From Lumnitzera littorea (taxonomy: Eukaryota; Streptophyta; Magnoliopsida; Myrtales; Combretaceae), in contig JAMXBB010000011.1 of the NCBI GenBank assembly GCA_024138015.1, positions 36,843,007-36,907,006 on the forward strand: 64,000 nucleotides of DNA. Reading direction: 5' to 3'. Made by a program: the position numbers and the translations under genes. Positions 59,666-64,000 of the stretch are shown piece after piece. The notes beneath the pieces are model-generated. The model saw only the letters and a list, made by a program, of their open reading frames with translations, did not search any database and was not told the DNA's origin. Position 1 is the stretch's first letter; each line of letters opens with the position of its first letter.

Positions 59666-60103
59666 TGGATGATATGGTGGTGTGAGGTGGTTGTGGTTTG
59701 GTGGTTTTTTGAGCTCCTAAAAGTGATGGTAAGAGGGAGGTGAAGATGGAAGCTTAGTGGTGTTGGTAAGGTGGAAACAAGTAGAGGATGGGTGGCTTTT
59801 TCTTTTGAACTTACAAGTGGGTGTTTGAAGGTTTGTTAGGGGTTAAAGCAACTTTAATTTTTTGCTATGAGAGGTTTGAAATGTTGATGTTTGAGTTGCC
59901 ATGGAGGGTTTAGGTTAGGGCTCTATGTTATCACATTTCACTTCTTGGACATTAGCCTTTACTATAAATGGAAATCCTTTTATCCTACACTTCAAGGGTT
60001 TCTTGGTTAGTGAGTTTCTAGCCCTTCTATCCTACACTTCTAAGGAATATTAGGACCATTCAAGTTCGTCTCTGAGTATTACTAAAATTTTACGGGCTTT
60101 ACA

Positions 60104-60340
60104 CTTAGGAGTACAACATTACTTGTAGGATAATAGTAATTAGATGGAATCATCATTAGTCGTATAAAGGTATTGAGGAGTATGCACATGCTACTCGTTT
60201 TCTTCCAATCCACCACATGAATCCCTCTAAGCTTAAGCTCTTGAGCCATATTCTAATGGACTTGGGAGTTATAGTGTAAACCTCATAAATTTCTTAGAAT
60301 AGGGGTTGGAAGTTAATAGATTCTTTCGAAAGATACCCTT
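60104..60340 (-). pseudogene. hAT relic 2, upstream segment
   Basis: Minus strand matches 16,530-16,690 of relic 1 (CTCAAGAGCTTAAGCTTAGA, GTGGATTGGAAGAAAACGAG, TTACTATTATCCTACAAGTA). It is too short and decayed for domain assignment alone; its identity rests on collinearity with relic 1. Confidence 0.55.
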
Positions 60341-61146
60341 AGTGTTGGCAAGATAACTAATCCTAAACCTAAGAGGCTATGCTAAAAAACCCTAATGTAA
60401 ACCCCTAAAACCCTAAACAACACTTTCAACCCTAATTTTACCCTTACACTCAAAAGCTCTAAAATCTTATAAAAAAATGCCAATAACTAATGTTAACTCC
60501 CAAGATCAACTTAATCTAATAAAACTAACCCCAAACCCTAATGGGAAAGAGACTAATAGTCAAAGCCATAAAAGTTCCTTGAAATTGATAAAGGGTAAGT
60601 TACACAAAAAATGAATGTTGGTATAGATAATCCTAACAATGAATTTAAAACCTTAAAAGGAATACTATATTCCTTAAATGAACCCTCAAACACTAAAATC
60701 CTAATTGGAATCCTAATATGTGTGAACCTTTAAGATGATTGTAAAACCCACAATGTATTGAAAATCGTAATCCAACTATTGTATTCTAATTAAATAGTAA
60801 AACTATTCACTAATCGGAGACTAATTGCTTAATTGACCCAAAACTCTAATCTATCCTCTAAAACGTGCTTAAACAACAATAATTGTCTCAATTCCTTAAA
60901 CTAATTAGACGGGATTACCTAATGGGCTTAACCAACTTAATTTGGCACATTAAGCCCTAAACTATACCTAATTAATGTCAAGTGTACAAGTAATTAAGAT
61001 TAAGAAACTTAATCATACCTTAATCCACTAATCGGGTTTTACATCATAATTAACTATAAGTCAAGAACGATTAATCGTATGAAACCAAAGTAATAATATA
61101 AAAATATCTCCTCAATAATGCTAACATTATACTTGGGGAGACAATA
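60341..61146 (+). mobile_element. Telo-box-rich LTR fragment (U3-like, plus)
   Basis: Resembles the U3 of the X-type LTRs: frequent AAACCCTAA, ATTAACTATAAGTCAAGAACGA (compare 43,150) and AATAATATAAAAATATCTCC. It is truncated where the next X-type LTR starts. Confidence 0.45.
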
Positions 61147-61663
61147 TGTACTCCATAAACTTTCGGATCCAAACTCAGAATTGGATACAAGAGTCAATGG
61201 ATAATCCTTGGAATCGCTCAAGATATAATAATAAAAGTTATAATAATAAACCCCCTAAATAAAACAATCTAGCCCTAAATAATAAGTCATAAACCTTAAG
61301 TAATAAATCGAAAAACCCTAAAGAGAGTAAAACCTTAAACCCTTAATCGTATACATAAAACCTGTAGACACCTAATTTTTTCCCCTCTGTAGTCCTAATT
61401 TTTATTTTTACAAAAAAGGGTCCTAATTCAAAAATAAAAATAACAGAAAAATTAATAAAAGATAAAAATAATAAAAATTTAACAAATGATGAAAATACCA
61501 AAAAAAATGAGAAAAGAAAAAAATTATTATAAAGAGTTTTGTAGATTTTTAGGAAGTAAATTATTTTAGAGAAAATAGTTTTAGTTTTAGCTTAGTTAAA
61601 AAAATTTTATTTTAAGGAAGCGGGTAGTTTAAGTACAATTTAATTGAACTGAATGTCAAGGCA

Positions 61664-61744
61664 CAGGCCAATGGCCTAACGGATAAGCATTAAAGTATTG
61701 GAATGGACTTAGTTTGAGGTCTTGGGTTCGAGTCTTGTTAGGCA
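61664..61744 (+). promoter_or_regulatory. tRNA-like A-box/B-box stretch in T4
   Basis: TGGCCTAACGG (61,672-61,682) fits the pol III A-box consensus and GGTTCGAGTC (61,725-61,734) the B box, 43 bp apart, within normal tRNA spacing. Flanks AGGC and GGCACC do not form an acceptor stem. Confidence 0.55.
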
Positions 61745-61936
61745 CCTATGTCTTTATTTTTGCAAAAGTGAGATGAAAACGGGATTCATATCTAATTAAA
61801 TCATTTGAATTTAGTTTGATCTTATTAAATTAGATTTAAATTAATTTAGATCTAGTTTGATTGTTATCGAATCAGATACAATAGATATATCCAGATATGA
61901 TTTGATTTGGACCTTAAAAACACCCATACACGTGCA

Positions 61937-61944
61937 TATAAAAG
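61937..61944 (+). promoter_or_regulatory. TATA box of T4
   Basis: TATAAAAG, about 575 bp into the LTR, followed by a GC-richer leader (61,990-62,470). Confidence 0.55.
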
Positions 61945-62189
61945 AAGAGACAGCAAAAAAAAGAATTGACTTTTTCACACAGCAGAATTTTTCAGCGACA
62001 AAAACATACATCTACCGACTAAAAAAAGCCAACCCCCTGCTGACCACCCATCCGTTCGTAGCAGCAAAACAGAAACTCCAAACACAACCAGTCAACAATT
62101 CGCTTTTGGACGACAACAAAACAGAAACTCCATACACATGCACTGCAGATCACGCATGGATCATCAACATTGACCCTCACACCGCGCCG

Positions 62190-62459
62190 GCAGCACAGCG
62201 GACAGCAGTGAACAGGACAGCAGCATAGCGGACAGTAGAGAACATGACAGCAGCATAGCGGACAGTAGAGAACAGGACAGCAGCACGGCGAATAGCAGCA
62301 CAGCGGATAGCAGCTAATAGGACAGCAGCAAGGCAGATAGCAGCAAATTGGACAGCAGCGAACAGAATAGCAGCATAGCGGATAGCAGCAAGGTAGACAG
62401 TAGCAAAGCGGACAGCAGTGAACATGATAGTAGTAAGGCGGACAGTAGTGAAGCAAACT
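62190..62459 (+). repeat. 18 units of a 15-bp minisatellite in T4
   Basis: Units such as ACAGCAGCATAGCGG and ACAGCAGTGAACAGG alternate without length change over 270 bp. Because 15 is a multiple of three, open frames arise on both strands (DSSKA-type on plus, Cys/Pro/Tyr-rich on minus). It is among the most GC-rich DNA of the window and lies in the transcribed leader of the LTR. Confidence 0.85.
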
Positions 62460-64000
62460 CAGACAATAATCCGACACCAGTAGCCACACACAACAGCAAC
62501 TCCGTTATATGTCGGCCATCGTCCTTCACCACGTAATCAAAAAGTTTAGGTCCGTTTTTTTCCAGTTTCGAAATTGTTTGTTTAATTGTTTATTTATTAT
62601 TGTTATATTATTATTATTATTATTATTATTTAGATCTTTAGTTATTGAATATAATATATACGAATATGAACATATTAGTTTTAGGAGATTTTATTTTTAG
62701 TCTTTTATATATAGATAATTGTTTAATAATAATAATATATGTATATGTATATATTAATTTAGGTATTCTTCTTTTAACATTACTTTTCTTAATTAGATAA
62801 ATTAAGTATTGATTTAAGTGAATGTATATTTTATGTTTAGAGTTATTATGATTGGTTATTTTTGTTAAGATTTGATCTTGTTTAAGGATTTGTCATATAG
62901 AAAGTTGTTTTTTTTTTAAATAAAAGTTAATAAAAAATCCTTTCTAAATTTTAGGACTTTTAGCGAAATTTTTTTTTATAAAACAATAACATTCAAGAGT
63001 TAGGACCCCTTTAGATTTTTTTTAAATAAATCGAATAAATTAAAAACATAAACTCGGGTAGTTTTTTAAAATTAAAATAAATTAACACATTAAAGATTTT
63101 TTTAAAAGAACTACGATCGTCTAATCCCGATTAGCGGGTACGTAGGCACTTTCGAGGTGATAATAAAATATGTAGAAACTTAGGTTCTTTTTTTCTTTTA
63201 ATTATTTATTTATTTATATTTTTAATTATTATAGTTAGAAGAATAATTCTAATTTCGGTAAATAGATAGTGGTACCCATTAGGGTTTAATAAGTTAGCCC
63301 TCGAACTCGGAACCCTTTAGTTCTTCATTCAAATTGAAATCAAAGATCGGTAGTCAAATCGTAATCAATCCACCCAATTGGTTACGGTTTCTTTTTCTTT
63401 TTCCGACTTCGGTCGGGTGGGCGACTCCAAAAATTATTTTCAATAAAAAATCAGAATTTCCTAATTTCTTTAGTTGAGGATTAATGTTAAATGGGTTAAG
63501 GTTTAGTATTAATCAGAAATGGGGAAATTAATTTTAAATAAAAAGAAACAAAAAAATCAGGCTCGACAAAACCCTAATACGTAAGAAACCTTAAAATGAT
63601 GGGAAAATATCAATACACTGAATAAAACCTTGGAAGTTCAAAACCTTAATTCAACTAATAAACCCTAAGTATATATCTAAACTATTTGTTGATCATAAAT
63701 AATTCCTCTAATCGCTCAGAAACCTTAAATTATAAGCCTTGTACATGGTTTAAAAACCCTAGTCAATCCTGAATAATAAAGGACTCTAACAAACAAAGTA
63801 ATATAGATCAATGAACTTAATTAAAGTGATGAAATATGGAAAGACCTTAGTTACACCCTAATTAGGCCTAAATTACTTAATTAAACATAATCGCGATTAA
63901 TTAGTTTAATTACCCTTTAATCCATCTACCAACTCTTATTACATATTAATTAGTAGCAAGTTAAACTCAATTAAAAACAAAAGACAAAGGATTAATTGAT

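Larger units (their letters stand above)
56169..60103 (-). mobile_element. LTR inserted in hAT relic 2 (minus), hosting R copy 2
   Basis: Minus strand starts TGTAAAGCCCGTAAAATTTT at 60,103, a classic LTR start. Flanks CTTAG at 56,164-56,168 and 60,104-60,108 match perfectly, and hAT homology stops and resumes exactly there. The 3' end reads AAGTAACT rather than ...CA, so one end base has changed. It includes X/A-like landmarks: TAATGATGTAAG..., CATGATGAACTATAGGTCGT, a GT-rich patch (59,520-59,760, sense CCACC) and CTCACTAGGCACTAAAGATG then CCAACC. About 2.7 kb without the R insertion. Confidence 0.6.
61363..63568 (+). mobile_element. T4: Tat/Ogre-like solo LTR with perfect target duplication AAACC
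   Basis: 2,206 bp, TGTAGACACCTAATTTTTT...AATCAGGCTCGACA, with AAACC at 61,358-61,362 and 63,569-63,573. It has a tRNA-like stretch (61,664), TATA box (61,937), a 15-bp minisatellite (62,190), and a terminal third related to T1 and T3 LTRs (TAATCCCGATTAGCGGGTAC, GGTGGGCGACTCCAAAAATT). No internal sequence, so an LTR-LTR recombination product. Confidence 0.88.
61147..64000 (+). mobile_element. X-type LTR (plus), interrupted by a solo LTR and cut by the window edge
   Basis: TGTACTCCATAAACTTTCGG starts the block; GAGTCAATGGATAATCCTTG matches GAGTCACTAGATAATCCTTA at 42,640. Telo-boxes follow. The sequence is interrupted at 61,363 and continues unchanged from 63,574 (AAACCTTAAAATG, CTAATTAGGCCTAAATTAC) to the edge. 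Confidence 0.55.

Noticed and set aside
62019..62489. 156-codon Cys/Pro/Tyr-rich minus frame
   Set aside because: Translation of the 15-bp minisatellite on the wrong strand; other frames of the same repeat are also open.
1..64000. CRISPR arrays, prokaryotic operons, phage, rRNA or intact tRNA genes
   Set aside because: Introns, LTR structure and codon decay show plant nuclear DNA; the tandem arrays have no spacer-repeat pattern and no complete cloverleaf was found.

Overview
The window is AT-rich (about 70% by eye) nuclear DNA from a flowering plant, most likely a eudicot with a large, repeat-rich genome. The evidence is an intron-split plant gene end at the left edge, long LTRs whose primer-binding sites match plant tRNA-Arg as in the Tat/Ogre group of Ty3/gypsy elements, relic plant hAT transposase, and many telo-box (AAACCCTAA) and TATAAAA promoter motifs. 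All homology statements are by-eye alignments of parts of this window to each other; species cannot be named.

Layout. 1-1,900: the 5' part of one host gene on the minus strand (four exons visible), encoding an ARM/HEAT-repeat-like protein. 2,770-5,300: a 1.2-kb LTR and 3' flank of a minus-strand retroelement. 5,295-15,249: a plus-strand, gag-only Tat/Ogre-like element (called T1 here) with PBS, relic gag, two minisatellite blocks in its 3' region and a 2.6-kb 3' LTR. 15,250-16,376: an LTR fragment of the T3 family. From 16,490 the sequence is a stack of insertions. hAT relic 1 (plus, 16,490-17,131 and 40,349 to about 41,850) was split by a 3.5-kb solo LTR (called X; 17,132-17,596 and 37,260-40,348). 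X was split by a minus-strand Tat/Ogre-like element (T3, 17,597-37,259). T3 was hit by a 1.4-kb R-type LTR (20,672-22,039) and by two solo LTRs with perfect 5-bp target duplications (24,726-28,223 and 28,368-31,826). 42,602-51,097: more 3.5-kb LTRs, one interrupted by a solo LTR that carries the single N of the window. 51,200-60,340: hAT relic 2 (minus), split by two more LTRs, one of which holds an R-type solo LTR. 61,147-64,000: another X-like LTR holding a Tat-like solo LTR (61,363-63,568) with perfect target duplication AAACC.

Apart from the left-edge gene I found no intact protein-coding gene, no tRNA or rRNA gene and no reverse transcriptase or integrase. Nearly all longer open frames are by-products of low-complexity or tandem-repeat DNA. 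The elements look long dead: relic gag and transposase carry stops and frameshifts, paired LTRs differ clearly, and many LTRs survive only as solo LTRs. What is left to interest a reader is the insertion order, the regulatory make-up of the LTRs (tRNA-like A/B boxes, W-box cluster, telo-box arrays), the minisatellites bred inside the elements, and an N that appears to hide about 1.8 kb.
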